Source of the DNA: JBLRWS01 sp047921075
GTDB lineage: Bacteria > Bacteroidota > Rhodothermia > Balneolales > Balneolaceae
DNA: 11,585 nucleotides
Direction: 5' to 3'
Assembly (NCBI GenBank): GCA_047921075.1
Contig: JBLRWS010000069.1
Location: forward strand, 1-11,585
The position numbers and the translations under genes were made by a program. The notes below the pieces were generated by a model, which was not told where the DNA came from, did not search any database, and saw nothing but the letters and a program-made list of their open reading frames with translations. Positions 1 to 7,095 of the stretch are shown in pieces; within the stretch, counting starts at the first letter, position 1; every line of letters begins with the position of its first letter.

Positions 1-901
1 TGATCTGTTCGAGCATCACAGTCGGTACATCAAATTCGTGTGCTTCGGTAAGGGCGTCTACTGCATCTTGCTGGAATAAGTCGCCGGATGACTGGTCGTA
101 ATAGTCCTGCATTTTACTTTTGATGTAGGCTTTGAACTCATCCACGTTTTTCGCCTCGCCGTTGCTATTTTCTTTGGCAAAAGCATCGGTTAATTCCGCT
201 TTTTCCATGACCTCAACTTTTTTCACAGAGATACGAAACCGGTCAATCTCTTCACCTTCACCCACTTCCATCGTCTCCTGATCGCCTTTCTTTTTTCCGA
301 CCAGATGCTTTCGGAAATCGGCGGCGCCTTCCTGGCGAAGATCAATTTTTTGATCTTCATCCTGTTCCCCTTCAATCGGATTGCCATCTTCGTCGAGCGT
401 TTCGGCATCCACGGTTACCTGGCTCTTTTCTGTGATCTCTGCGTCGGTTTCAACCCAGTTCCCCTTTCGCTCAAGGGTTCGGTCGATCTCTTCCTGAACC
501 TCTTCGTCGGTAACGTCATGCACCATTTTATCAACGGTGATCGTCTTCAGATCGGCCAACTCAAAATCGGGTTTGGCACCAATTTTAAAGGTAACAGCAA
601 GCTGATCATCTTCCCACGTCAGATCGGTCATCTGCGTTTCGCCGATCGGTTCATGCTCGGGCACGATCTCTTTTTCGTACACCTCTTGAACGTATTTGTT
701 TATCTCTTCCAATTCAATTTCGCGGCCAAATCTCTTTTTAATGAGGCCAACAGGTACGTTTCCGGGTCTAAAACCGGGCATGTGAATCTCTTTGCGATAC
801 TTTTTAAACGCCTCATTAAACTTGGGCGAAAGGTCGTCGCGATTGGCTTTGAGGGTCACTTCTTTGTCGACAGGGGAGAGGTTCTCTACAGATATTTCCA
901 C
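1..901 (-). CDS. tig: Trigger factor, 5' part (runs off the window)
   Basis: Ribosome-associated chaperone that meets nascent chains at the exit tunnel and also has prolyl isomerase activity. About 300 codons are visible; the C-terminal end lies beyond base 1. The N-terminus (VEISVENLSPVDKEVTL) matches the family's ribosome-binding domain. The isomerase region is around residues 155-230 and the start of the C-terminal chaperone arms follows. I chose the GTG at 899-901: with it, the ribosome-docking signature falls at F44-R45-P46, the same numbering as FRK in E. coli trigger factor. The frame stays open upstream, but no ATG is there and the tRNA gene follows. The docking loop reads GFRPGNVP, where GFRxGKxP is usual, so the second lysine is replaced by Asn48. 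The opposite strand has a long open frame here, which is a shadow. Confidence 0.93.
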   Translation of the reverse strand, partial: MEISVENLSPVDKEVTLKANRDDLSPKFNEAFKKYRKEIHMPGFRPGNVPVGLIKKRFGREIELEEINKYVQEVYEKEIVPEHEPIGETQMTDLTWEDDQLAVTFKIGAKPDFELADLKTITVDKMVHDVTDEEVQEEIDRTLERKGNWVETDAEITEKSQVTVDAETLDEDGNPIEGEQDEDQKIDLRQEGAADFRKHLVGKKKGDQETMEVGEGEEIDRFRISVKKVEVMEKAELTDAFAKENSNGEAKNVDEFKAYIKSKMQDYYDQSSGDLFQQDAVDALTEAHEFDVPTVMLEQI

Positions 902-944
902 GCGTTGGTACGGTTTGTTTTTAAGAAAAATAAAAAGAGTTGAG

Positions 945-1028
<84 letters not shown>

Positions 1029-1069
1029 ATCCGGATATAAATCTGGAAGATTTAATCAATAGCCCGATA

Positions 1070-1097
1070 AATTATGGAATTTTGCATCTGATTTCAA
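1070..1097 (-). promoter_or_regulatory. Candidate promoter for tRNA-Leu and perhaps tig
   Basis: On the minus strand TTGAAA (1097-1092) is followed after 16 bases by ATAATT (1075-1070). This resembles a housekeeping -35/-10 pair and would give a leader of about 35 bases before the tRNA. It is a match by eye in AT-rich DNA. The promoter consensus of this group (TTG then TAnnTTTG) is not clearly met, so the call is weak. Confidence 0.3.
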
Positions 1098-1227
1098 CCC
1101 TCTCTTGTGTGATTTATCCCTTCTCAGGTTCCGTTGCTTTGCACGAATACGCGCTTGTTGCTTGCTCATCCTGTCTCTTTATCGCTACCTTACGGATGAT
1201 TTCCTTACTTCATCCATTAGCTCTGCC

Positions 1228-1587
1228 ATGTTCAACAATTTGCGACTCGTTTACATCACCACAAAAGATAAACAGGAAGCGCGTGCCATCGGTGCAGCTG
1301 TTGTAAAGGAGAAACTGGCTGCCTGTGTAAATATTATCGATGGCATGGAGTCGATGTATTGGTGGGAAGGCGAGATTCAGACCGATTCGGAGTGCGTGCT
1401 TCTGGTTAAAACCACGCACCAAAATATGCGCTCCCTCACCGAGCGGGTAAAGGAGCTGCACAGCTACGACGTGCCCTGCGTCATATCGCTTACGCTTACC
1501 GAACAAGAAGGCAACCCGGAATATATTGATTGGCTTCTTTCTTGTGTAAAACGCCTCGACACCAAATACCCCGGCAGCGATGAGTGA
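1228..1587 (+). CDS. cutA: CutA-like divalent-cation tolerance protein
   Basis: Encodes 119 residues, close to the usual 105-115 of CutA1, a small trimeric ferredoxin-like cytoplasmic protein linked to copper and divalent-cation tolerance; its exact biochemical role is unsettled. Family hallmarks are the first strand LRLVYITT (5-12), the helix ending KLAACVNI (29-36), YWWEGEI (44-50), VLLVKTT (57-63) and the ELHSYDVP region (76-83). At residue 84 there is Cys where the family often has Glu (VPEI becomes VPCV). The ATG at 1228 gives the family-typical N-terminus; the same frame is open back to 1105 but that part looks like no CutA sequence. No Shine-Dalgarno is visible. The 3' end overlaps the crotonase gene by 8 bases, so the two are probably one transcript. 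Confidence 0.93.
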   Translation: MFNNLRLVYITTKDKQEARAIGAAVVKEKLAACVNIIDGMESMYWWEGEIQTDSECVLLVKTTHQNMRSLTERVKELHSYDVPCVISLTLTEQEGNPEYIDWLLSCVKRLDTKYPGSDE

Positions 1588-2320
1588 GCCGGGATACCGA
1601 CACATCAACGTTGACCATTCGGAGTGGATTACCCGGGCAGAACTGAATCGGCCCGAGACCCGAAACGCCATTCATTTTGGGGTGATGGAAGATCTTGAGC
1701 GACTTCTTGACCGTCTGGAGCAGGATGAGGCGTGCCGCCTTTTTGTGTTTACCGGCACCGGAAAAAGCTTTGTCTCAGGCGGTGATTTACGCGATTTTCA
1801 TCAGCTTAAAACGGCCGATGACGCCAAGAAGATGACCACCCGCATGATTTCGATCCTCGATCGAATTGAACAGCTCCCGTTCTGGACACTCGCGGCCATA
1901 AACGGGCACGCCTTCGGGGGTGGATGGGAAATGGCGCTCGCCTTCGATTTTCGGATCGCTGCCGAGCCTGCCTCCATCGGTTTTACACAGGGCATGTTCT
2001 ATCTCCCTCCCGGATGGGATGGTTTCCGACGCCTTCCCGCAGCGGTTGGCCGCGCACAGGCGCGTTATCTGCTCGCCTCTCAGGCTGTACTTACTGCCAC
2101 TGAGGCGAAGTCGGTTGGGTATCTGCAGGAGGTGGTACCCGAAGCAGAGTGGACCGCACGGTGCGAAGCACTCGCCAATACCCTTACCATGAACGACCGC
2201 TCCTTTATCTCCTTTCTAAAACAGGGTGGGAACGACGATTCCGTGGAACCGTTTGGCCGTTTTTGGGAAAGCGATGAGCACTTTTCGCGGGTTGACGATT
2301 TTCTTCGAAAAAAACCGTAA
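1580..2320 (+). CDS. Enoyl-CoA hydratase/isomerase (crotonase) family protein
   Basis: A 246-residue crotonase-fold protein, probably cytoplasmic, acting on an acyl-CoA thioester. Visible landmarks are the first oxyanion-hole segment FVSGGDL (64-70) and the second, HAFGGGWEMAL (110-120). The latter contains Glu117, equivalent to one of the two hydratase catalytic glutamates (Glu144 of rat mitochondrial hydratase). The second acid, in the usual PE motif (Glu164 in rat), aligns by eye with Gln137 in ASIGFTQGMF. The following loop, YLPPGWDGFRRLP, is also not the usual IPGAGGTQRL. A standard hydratase activity is therefore doubtful; isomerase, decarboxylase or hydrolase activity is possible, and the substrate cannot be read from the sequence. 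The ATG overlaps the cutA stop, which suggests translational coupling. Confidence 0.88.
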   Translation: MSEPGYRHINVDHSEWITRAELNRPETRNAIHFGVMEDLERLLDRLEQDEACRLFVFTGTGKSFVSGGDLRDFHQLKTADDAKKMTTRMISILDRIEQLPFWTLAAINGHAFGGGWEMALAFDFRIAAEPASIGFTQGMFYLPPGWDGFRRLPAAVGRAQARYLLASQAVLTATEAKSVGYLQEVVPEAEWTARCEALANTLTMNDRSFISFLKQGGNDDSVEPFGRFWESDEHFSRVDDFLRKKP

Positions 2321-2364
2321 AAAATTTCGTTCACGCAAACGATTCACCTGATGGATTAGTTATA

Positions 2365-2389
2365 TTGATGATGAAACATTTAACATCAA
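2365..2389. repeat. Short inverted repeat upstream of the SnoaL-like gene
   Basis: TTGATG (2365-2370) and CATCAA (2384-2389) form a 6-base inverted repeat with a 13-base spacer, 20 bases before the start of the SnoaL-like gene. It could be an operator or leader hairpin, but a repeat this short in AT-rich DNA may be chance. Confidence 0.25.
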
Positions 2390-2409
2390 ACTAATAAATC
2401 AGATATAAA

Positions 2410-2775
2410 ATGAGTGTAAAAGAAAAAATCGTTGACGTATACAACCACATTCAAAACGGCACTGCGCTGGATGCATTTGAAAAATATTATGCAGACAACG
2501 TGGTAATGGTGCTGGAAGATGGCACTGAAGTAGCCGGGAAAGATACCAACCGAGATCGCGAGCACGAGTTCTTTGGCAGTGTTGAGTCGTTTAACGGAAT
2601 GGGTATTACCGCCATCACCGTAAATGAAGAGGAGCAGGCAACCGCTGTGGAACACTGGATGGACGTTACGTTTAAAGGTGCCGACGGCCCAACTCGCATC
2701 GAGCAGATTGCCACCCAAAAATGGGAGAATGGCAAAATTGTTCGCGAGCGTTTTTACGGCACGCAGCAAGGTTAA
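2410..2775 (+). CDS. SnoaL-like (NTF2 fold) small protein
   Basis: Encodes 121 residues with no signal peptide or membrane segment, so it is presumably cytoplasmic. The pattern fits the NTF2-like/SnoaL-like fold: an N-terminal helix (VKEKIVDVYNHIQNG, 3-17), the FEKYYADNVVMVLEDGTEVAGK segment with its buried aromatic and acidic residues (23-44), a helix with DREHEFF (49-55), and antiparallel strands ending in QKWENGKIVRERFY (103-116). Members include ketosteroid isomerase-like enzymes, polyketide cyclases and many stress-associated proteins of unknown substrate; nothing here identifies a substrate. The start ATG has an A-rich leader with no Shine-Dalgarno. The gene stands alone and ends in a strong terminator, so it is likely a single transcription unit or the last gene of the cutA unit. 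Confidence 0.85.
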   Translation: MSVKEKIVDVYNHIQNGTALDAFEKYYADNVVMVLEDGTEVAGKDTNRDREHEFFGSVESFNGMGITAITVNEEEQATAVEHWMDVTFKGADGPTRIEQIATQKWENGKIVRERFYGTQQG

Positions 2776-2800
2776 TTCCCGATAAATTTCACCTACTGAA

Positions 2801-2829
2801 AGCTCTCCGGAAACGGGGGGCTTTTTTTT
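2801..2829 (+). terminator. Rho-independent terminator of the SnoaL-like gene
   Basis: AGCTCTCCG (2801-2809), a GAAA tetraloop (2810-2813) and CGGGGGGCT (2814-2822) form a 9-bp stem, followed by eight T (2822-2829). Two of the pairs are G-U in plus-strand RNA and become C-A mismatches in minus-strand RNA, and only three T follow on that strand. The terminator should therefore work for the plus-strand gene and not for hemF, which converges on it. Confidence 0.9.
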
Positions 2830-2862
2830 ATGTGGATGGGTAAATACCGTTCTCTGTTTTAG

Positions 2863-3780
2863 TTACACCCACTCTTTAGGATTTGCAAGCACCTCTATCA
2901 AATCGGCTTCCCGGGTACCCGGTTCAGGGTGGAAATCGTAATCCCAGCGAACCTGCGGTGGGAGGCTCATAAGGATCGATTCGATTCGTCCGCCGGTTTT
3001 CAACCCAAACAGCGTGCCGCGGTCGTGTATCAGATTAAACTCAACATAGCGGCCACGACGAATTTCCTGCCAGTATTTTTGAGCGGGATTGTAGGGTTCC
3101 TCCATCCTGCTGTGCACAATAGGCAGATACGCCTCCAGAAACACTTTTCCGGCATCGGTTGTAAAGGCGTGCCAATCGTCGAGGGTGCGGCCGTCATCGG
3201 ACCGCAAATAGTCAAAAAAGAGTCCACCGATGCCCCTCGCCTCACCTCTGTGCGTATTGAAAAAGTACTCATCACACTGCTTTTTAAACGTTGGGTAGAG
3301 GTCTTTTCCGTGCCGGTCGCACACATCCTTAAACACGCGGTGAAAGTGTACGGCGTCTTCGTCCCAAAGGTAATACGGTGTGAGGTCGGCGCCACCGCCA
3401 AACCAGCCGTCGGTAGCGTTGGTCATCTCCTCGTCATCATACAGTTCAAAGTAGCGGAAATTGGCATGCACGGTTGGCACCATCGGGTTTTCGGGGTGAA
3501 GTACCAGTGAGAGGCCTGCGGCCCAGAACCAGCCGTGTTCTACATTGAAGTGTTGTTTGATCGGGTCGGGCAGTTCGCCGTGTACGGTGGAAATATTCAC
3601 GCCTCCCTTTTCAAAAACAGCGCCTTTTTCGATCACACGGGTTCGCCCGCCTCCGCCGCCGTCGCGGTCCCAGTTATCTTCGCGGAATGTCGCTTTGCCA
3701 TCGATCTCTTCAAGTGCTGAACAGATCTCATCCTGAAGGGTTTTGATGTAGTCTGTAAACGGTTCTCTAATCGTGGACAT
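2863..3780 (-). CDS. hemF: Oxygen-dependent coproporphyrinogen III oxidase
   Basis: Cytoplasmic enzyme of haem synthesis that uses O2 to convert coproporphyrinogen III to protoporphyrinogen IX by two oxidative decarboxylations. The 305 residues fit the family (E. coli HemF is 299). Diagnostic segments are GGGGGRTRVIEKGAVFEKGG (41-60), WFGGGADLTPYY (126-137), THRGEARGIGGLFFDY (176-191) and RRGRYVEFNLIHDRGTLFGL (241-260), ending with RIESILMSLPP (265-275). The conserved DRG (253-255) is intact. The gene lies 51 bases downstream of hemE on the same strand, so the two consecutive-pathway enzymes are probably one operon. The presence of this form, instead of only the anaerobic radical-SAM HemN type, points to aerobic growth. 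No terminator is evident after it on the minus strand. Long plus-strand open frames across it are shadows. Confidence 0.97.
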   Translation of the reverse strand: MSTIREPFTDYIKTLQDEICSALEEIDGKATFREDNWDRDGGGGGRTRVIEKGAVFEKGGVNISTVHGELPDPIKQHFNVEHGWFWAAGLSLVLHPENPMVPTVHANFRYFELYDDEEMTNATDGWFGGGADLTPYYLWDEDAVHFHRVFKDVCDRHGKDLYPTFKKQCDEYFFNTHRGEARGIGGLFFDYLRSDDGRTLDDWHAFTTDAGKVFLEAYLPIVHSRMEEPYNPAQKYWQEIRRGRYVEFNLIHDRGTLFGLKTGGRIESILMSLPPQVRWDYDFHPEPGTREADLIEVLANPKEWV

Positions 3781-3831
3781 TACGTTGTGTGGTATGGGAT
3801 TGTCGTGGTCAATCGCTGATGGCGGGTTTGA

Positions 3832-4887
3832 TCAAGAAGGGACGTTCTGCTGATAATCCTTCACGCTGTCTACAAATGCGCGGGCATGGTCTACCGGCAC
3901 GTGTGGCAATATTCCGTGGCCCAAATTGGCTATATATCTCTGCACGCCAAATCGGTCGATCATCCGCCGTGTCTGCTTTTTAATGTCAGGAATGGGCGCC
4001 AGCAGGTGTGTGGGGTCAAAGTTACCCTGCAGGGTGATGGCATGTCGGGTTTTTTCACGGGCAAATTCGGGAGAGGTGGTCCAATCCAATCCCAGCGCAG
4101 CGGCTCCGCTTTTGAAGCTCAGCCGTTCGAGGGCGTACCAGGAGCCTTTTGCAAACAAGATGACGGGAACCTCCTTGATTGCCTGGGTGATCTCCATCAG
4201 ATAAGGCAGCGCCCACTCATTAAAGTCGTCCGGGCTCAACAATCCCGACCACGAATCGAAAACCTGAACCGCCTGAGCGCCGGCTGCAACCTGCGCCTGA
4301 AGATAGTCGATGGTGGCCTTCGTCAGCTCCTTCATGACATGGCGAGACGCATCAGGGTGCTGGAAAAGAAACGCCTTGGCCTTGTCGAAGTTTTTGGAAC
4401 CTTCGCCCTGCACCATGTAGCAGAACAGGGTCCACGGCGCGCCGGCAAATCCGATCAGCGGTACCCGGCCGTTCAGCTCTTTACGGGTAAGGGTAATGGC
4501 ATCCATCACATGGCTGAGCTTTTCGGCCACATCTTCGGCGAGAATGGAGAAAGCGTCATCCACCGTTTTAATGGGATTGCCCATCACGGGCCCTTTGCCG
4601 GGCACCATCTGCACATCAATGTTCAGCGCCTGCGGCACGGTAAGGATGTCGGAAAAGATGATGGCCGCATCGGGTTCGAGCTCGTCAATGGGCTGTATCG
4701 TAATTTCGCAGGCCAACTCCGGAGTCTCTACTCGCTCAAAGAAGGTGTATTTTTTTCGAAGGACCATATACTGCGGCAGGTACCGCCCGGCCTGGCGCAT
4801 CATCCACACGGGCGGGCGCTCTACCTCCTCGCCGCGCAGCGCCCGGAGAAAGAGGTCATTTTTTAGCTCGGGGAAGTTGTGAGACAT
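3832..4887 (-). CDS. hemE: Uroporphyrinogen decarboxylase
   Basis: Cytoplasmic, cofactor-free enzyme that removes four acetate carboxyls from uroporphyrinogen III to give coproporphyrinogen III, the substrate of the HemF encoded next. Length (351 residues) is normal. The N-terminal signature is PVWMMRQAGRYLPQY (26-40), followed by AAIIFSDIL (74-82). Residues known to line the human active site are all present at matching places: Arg31, Arg35, Asp80, Tyr157, Ser212 and His324 (human Arg37, Arg41, Asp86, Tyr164, Ser219, His339). The C-terminal GHGILPHVPVDHARAFVD (323-340) is also typical. The ATG at 4887 gives the usual short N-terminus and has no Shine-Dalgarno. It is the first gene of the hemE-hemF pair, so their promoter should lie in 4888-5138. 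Confidence 0.97.
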   Translation of the reverse strand: MSHNFPELKNDLFLRALRGEEVERPPVWMMRQAGRYLPQYMVLRKKYTFFERVETPELACEITIQPIDELEPDAAIIFSDILTVPQALNIDVQMVPGKGPVMGNPIKTVDDAFSILAEDVAEKLSHVMDAITLTRKELNGRVPLIGFAGAPWTLFCYMVQGEGSKNFDKAKAFLFQHPDASRHVMKELTKATIDYLQAQVAAGAQAVQVFDSWSGLLSPDDFNEWALPYLMEITQAIKEVPVILFAKGSWYALERLSFKSGAAALGLDWTTSPEFAREKTRHAITLQGNFDPTHLLAPIPDIKKQTRRMIDRFGVQRYIANLGHGILPHVPVDHARAFVDSVKDYQQNVPS

Positions 4888-5138
4888 AACGGGAATGTTC
4901 GCTTTGGTTAATCAAAATCGAAAAAATAGAGATTGAATGTTAATTGTTGAAGAAGGTTCGAGGGCCTGCGGCTTAGAATCGTTTGTAATCGATCGAATTG
5001 TAAGGGGAGCTCCGCTGACGATCAAGTCAAACACAGATGGCGCACCTTTTCATTGGATAAAGATGGAAAAACAGTGTTTATTTACGCATCCCTTTATGTA
5101 ACAAACTGAAGATTCGGTATTTGACAAAACGCAACGCG
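4888..5138. promoter_or_regulatory. Divergent intergenic region between hemE and hydrolase
   Basis: A 251-base non-coding stretch that must carry the hemE-hemF promoter (minus) and the hydrolase promoter (plus). On the minus strand TTCAAC, 17 bases, TATTTT is a weak promoter-like pair near 4930-4960. An 8-base palindrome GGAGCTCC lies at about 5006-5013, within GGGGAGCTCC, and shares GGGGAGCTC with the minus strand of the repeat at 11381-11389. No RNA gene or convincing operator was recognised. Confidence 0.35.
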
Positions 5139-5966
5139 ATGTATACTCAACATTCTATTTCACTCCCGACCGGAACCGCCTCGTACCTGCAAAAACCTGC
5201 TGATGGTGCTTCTCTGACCATCCTGATGATTCACGGTAACTCGCTCTCAAAAGAGACCTTTCTCCCGCAGCTTACATCTGGCTTGCTGGATGATTATCGG
5301 CTTATAGCTTTGGATTTGCCCGGCCATGGAGAGACAAAAGTGAACAATAGTTCTGCTTTTTCCTTACCAATGCTGGCCGAGTTTATCCGTGAGTTTGCCG
5401 AAAACGTAATTGATGAAGAGATTCTGTTGACGGGGCATTCATTGGGTGGGCATCTTTGTATTCAGGCTGCTTCAGGAATATCTAACGTAAGGGGATTTTT
5501 TTTAATGGGTACACCACCACTCACAAGTGAATTGGCTGTTGCTCCCTTTCAGGATCATCCGGTGATGGAGCTGCTCTTTAAAGATGAACTGGATCATGAT
5601 GAGCTGGATATGATAGTGAACGCGATGCAGTACCACTTGCCGGAAGCCGCAGAAACCATTAAAGCCGCTCTGTTAAAATCGGGGGGAACACTCAGAAGTG
5701 CGCTGGGGCGATCGGTAGCATCCGGTGAGTATAAAGATGAGTTACAGGAGCTCAGAAGAATTGGAATCCCGTCGGCATTGGTTCTGGGAGAAAAAGATGC
5801 CTTGATTCATGCTGATTACGTGGAGAACATTGCCAAATTAGTGGGCTGGCAAAACAAGCTCCATTGTATTCCCTCAGCCGGCCACACCGTTCAGCTCGAA
5901 GCCCCCGAATCTGTTAACAACTTAATTGCCGAATACATTGCCTTTCTTGGTTCAGAAGAGCGTTAA
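5139..5966 (+). CDS. Alpha/beta-fold hydrolase
   Basis: Encodes 275 residues of a single-domain alpha/beta hydrolase with no signal peptide. The oxyanion motif HGNS is at 32-35, followed by the ALDLPGHGET segment (57-66). The nucleophile elbow GHSLGG (99-104) holds Ser101. The acid is probably Asp220 in LGEKD, and the base is His249 in SAGHT. The triad order and spacing are those of active esterase/lipase/C-C hydrolase-type members; the substrate cannot be inferred. I took ATG 5139 because it puts the first strand (QHSISLPTG) at the usual place. A TTG at 5121 in the same frame would add six residues. The gene converges on the PAS-LuxR gene, and their stops overlap by four bases, with no terminator between them. 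Confidence 0.88.
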   Translation: MYTQHSISLPTGTASYLQKPADGASLTILMIHGNSLSKETFLPQLTSGLLDDYRLIALDLPGHGETKVNNSSAFSLPMLAEFIREFAENVIDEEILLTGHSLGGHLCIQAASGISNVRGFFLMGTPPLTSELAVAPFQDHPVMELLFKDELDHDELDMIVNAMQYHLPEAAETIKAALLKSGGTLRSALGRSVASGEYKDELQELRRIGIPSALVLGEKDALIHADYVENIAKLVGWQNKLHCIPSAGHTVQLEAPESVNNLIAEYIAFLGSEER

Positions 5967-6712
5967 AAGCCATTCTTGAATGCGTACGCGATCAGCCCGG
6001 TGCTATTTTTAACACCGGCTTTTCGAAGCATGTTCCGTCTGTGAGTGTCCACCGTTTTTTTTGTTATAAACAGTTTGTCTGCAATTTCTTTACTGTTCAA
6101 TCCCATAGCGAGTTCTTCGATAATCTCTTTTTCACGTCGTGTAAAACCGGTTTTGGAGCCGGCCCCCGGGGCATTAAAGTTAAAGCCGGGGATCTCCGGA
6201 CCGCTCATCATCGAATGTACGTCACTGCTATTGGTGAGGTGAGTCACATCCGTATAAATACCAAACGATGTGAGCATGTTGTGATTTGCATCCCGCGTAA
6301 GTAAGCCGGTTTGCCGCTGAACATGCACATAACTCCCCCCTTTATGCTTCATGCGGTATGTTAGGTGAAAAACGTGGTCGTGCAGCTTGATTCTGGATTT
6401 GCCCGACAGAGCATTGATCGCATTTGCGGTCAGCTTCTTTACAGACTCAAGATCATCAGGGTGAATACGACCGTAGAAAAATGAGAGATTTTTGACCTCT
6501 TCAGGATCGTAGCCCAACACGTGCCGCACCCCGGGTGATATATAGGGCATGGAAAAATCGTCTGTGAAGTAACTTGCCACATATACAAACTGATTACCAA
6601 TCGGCTTGAAACTCTTTATGCTTTCCAGCGCCCTGTCTATCTCTTTTTGGGGATCACTGACTTGCAACTGATCTTCCCTGAGATAGTTCACATTCTTTTG
6701 AATCCACTTCAT
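5963..6712 (-). CDS. PAS domain-containing LuxR-family transcription regulator
   Basis: Encodes 249 residues of a cytoplasmic one-component regulator. Residues about 40-157 form a PAS fold of the PAS_3 type: MPYISPGVRHVLGYDPEE (55-72), then FYGRIHPDDLESV (79-91) with the characteristic HPDD, and later TGLLTRDANHNMLTSFGIY (135-153). A poorly conserved Gly/Pro-rich linker (about 165-187) leads to a GerE/LuxR helix-turn-helix (188-249), with FTRREKEIIEELAMGLNSKE (190-209) and TKKTVDTHRRNML (217-229). There is no phospho-receiver domain, so the signal is presumably sensed by the PAS fold; the ligand is unknown. The start ATG has no Shine-Dalgarno. The inverted repeats in the upstream region (6775-6927) are candidate binding sites, by position only. 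Confidence 0.93.
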   Translation of the reverse strand: MKWIQKNVNYLREDQLQVSDPQKEIDRALESIKSFKPIGNQFVYVASYFTDDFSMPYISPGVRHVLGYDPEEVKNLSFFYGRIHPDDLESVKKLTANAINALSGKSRIKLHDHVFHLTYRMKHKGGSYVHVQRQTGLLTRDANHNMLTSFGIYTDVTHLTNSSDVHSMMSGPEIPGFNFNAPGAGSKTGFTRREKEIIEELAMGLNSKEIADKLFITKKTVDTHRRNMLRKAGVKNSTGLIAYAFKNGF

Positions 6713-6774
6713 GAGTAATTCGGATCTGCTTCATTTCACTTTAACACACCTGCACCAAGGAAGGTAACGATTCT

Positions 6775-6800
6775 CCGATTATTTTCGAGAGATTAATCGG
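6775..6800. repeat. Inverted repeat CCGATTA / TAATCGG
   Basis: Perfect 7-base arms at 6775-6781 and 6794-6800 with a 12-base spacer, 60-90 bases upstream of the PAS-LuxR start. No T-run follows, so it is not a terminator; an operator or leader hairpin is possible. Confidence 0.45.
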
Positions 6801-6854
6801 TGTCATTGGGGGTCTATAGTGGTCGATTTCAGGAGTAAATTATTGGTTTCTGTT

Positions 6855-6889
6855 CCTCATTACCGAAGGAGTAATCAATGATTATGAGG
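6855..6889. repeat. Nested inverted repeat CCTCAT / ATGAGG
   Basis: Outer arms CCTCAT (6855-6860) and ATGAGG (6884-6889) enclose an alternative smaller hairpin, ATTAC (6859-6863) with GTAAT (6871-6875). The two hairpins share bases 6859-6860 and so exclude each other if transcribed. Confidence 0.35.
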
Positions 6890-6907
6890 CAGTCAGAATC
6901 GTATAAA

Positions 6908-6927
6908 AATACTCACTTTTGAGTATT
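6908..6927. repeat. Operator-like inverted repeat AATACTCA / TGAGTATT
   Basis: Perfect 8-base arms (6908-6915 and 6920-6927) around a 4-base spacer CTTT. It lies directly downstream of TATAAA (6902-6907). A dyad this compact at a presumptive promoter is what a dimeric regulator, for example the neighbouring LuxR-type protein, would bind; this is inference from position and symmetry. Confidence 0.5.
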
Positions 6928-7095
6928 GTGAAGTATTATTCGAGCTCTTATGCTGTATTAGGGATGCTATCCACACATTGTAATTGGCCTATTTTGCACC
7001 AGGGAATGCTGTATGGGTCTTCATTAACCAGAGTAGATCTGGTACTTCAACAAGGGTGTGGCCACACAGTTAAATTAAACGTTCAAGGATTGATT

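Larger units (their letters stand above)
6713..7095. promoter_or_regulatory. 383-base intergenic region rich in inverted repeats
   Basis: Separates the minus-strand PAS-LuxR gene from the plus-strand run of envelope genes. It holds no convincing gene; a plus-strand frame is open from 6919 into the next CDS but does not look like protein upstream of the signal peptide. Three inverted repeats (6775-6800, 6855-6889, 6908-6927) are listed separately. A 12-base perfect palindrome, GTGTGGCCACAC, lies at 7056-7067; roughly a few of that size are expected by chance in a window this long. TATAAA at 6902-6907 could be a -10 element for the downstream genes, just in front of the third inverted repeat. 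Confidence 0.5.

Noticed and set aside
1210..1671. A 153-codon minus-strand open frame opposite cutA
   Set aside because: Antisense to a clear CutA protein and without recognisable motifs.
3886..4866. A 326-codon plus-strand open frame across hemE, and similar long plus-strand frames across hemF (2929-3510) and tig (305-943)
   Set aside because: Each lies entirely antisense to a well-conserved gene with intact catalytic motifs and shows no domain of its own; they arise from GC-rich codon usage.
5121..5158. TTGACA (5121-5126) with TATACT 15 bases later, a strong promoter-like pair at the hydrolase start
   Set aside because: It would place the transcript start inside the coding region after the ATG, and the spacing is short; probably chance.
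6919..7095. Upstream extension of the exported protein by 59 codons
   Set aside because: It would bury a textbook signal peptide that begins at ATG 7096, and the extension has no protein-like features.
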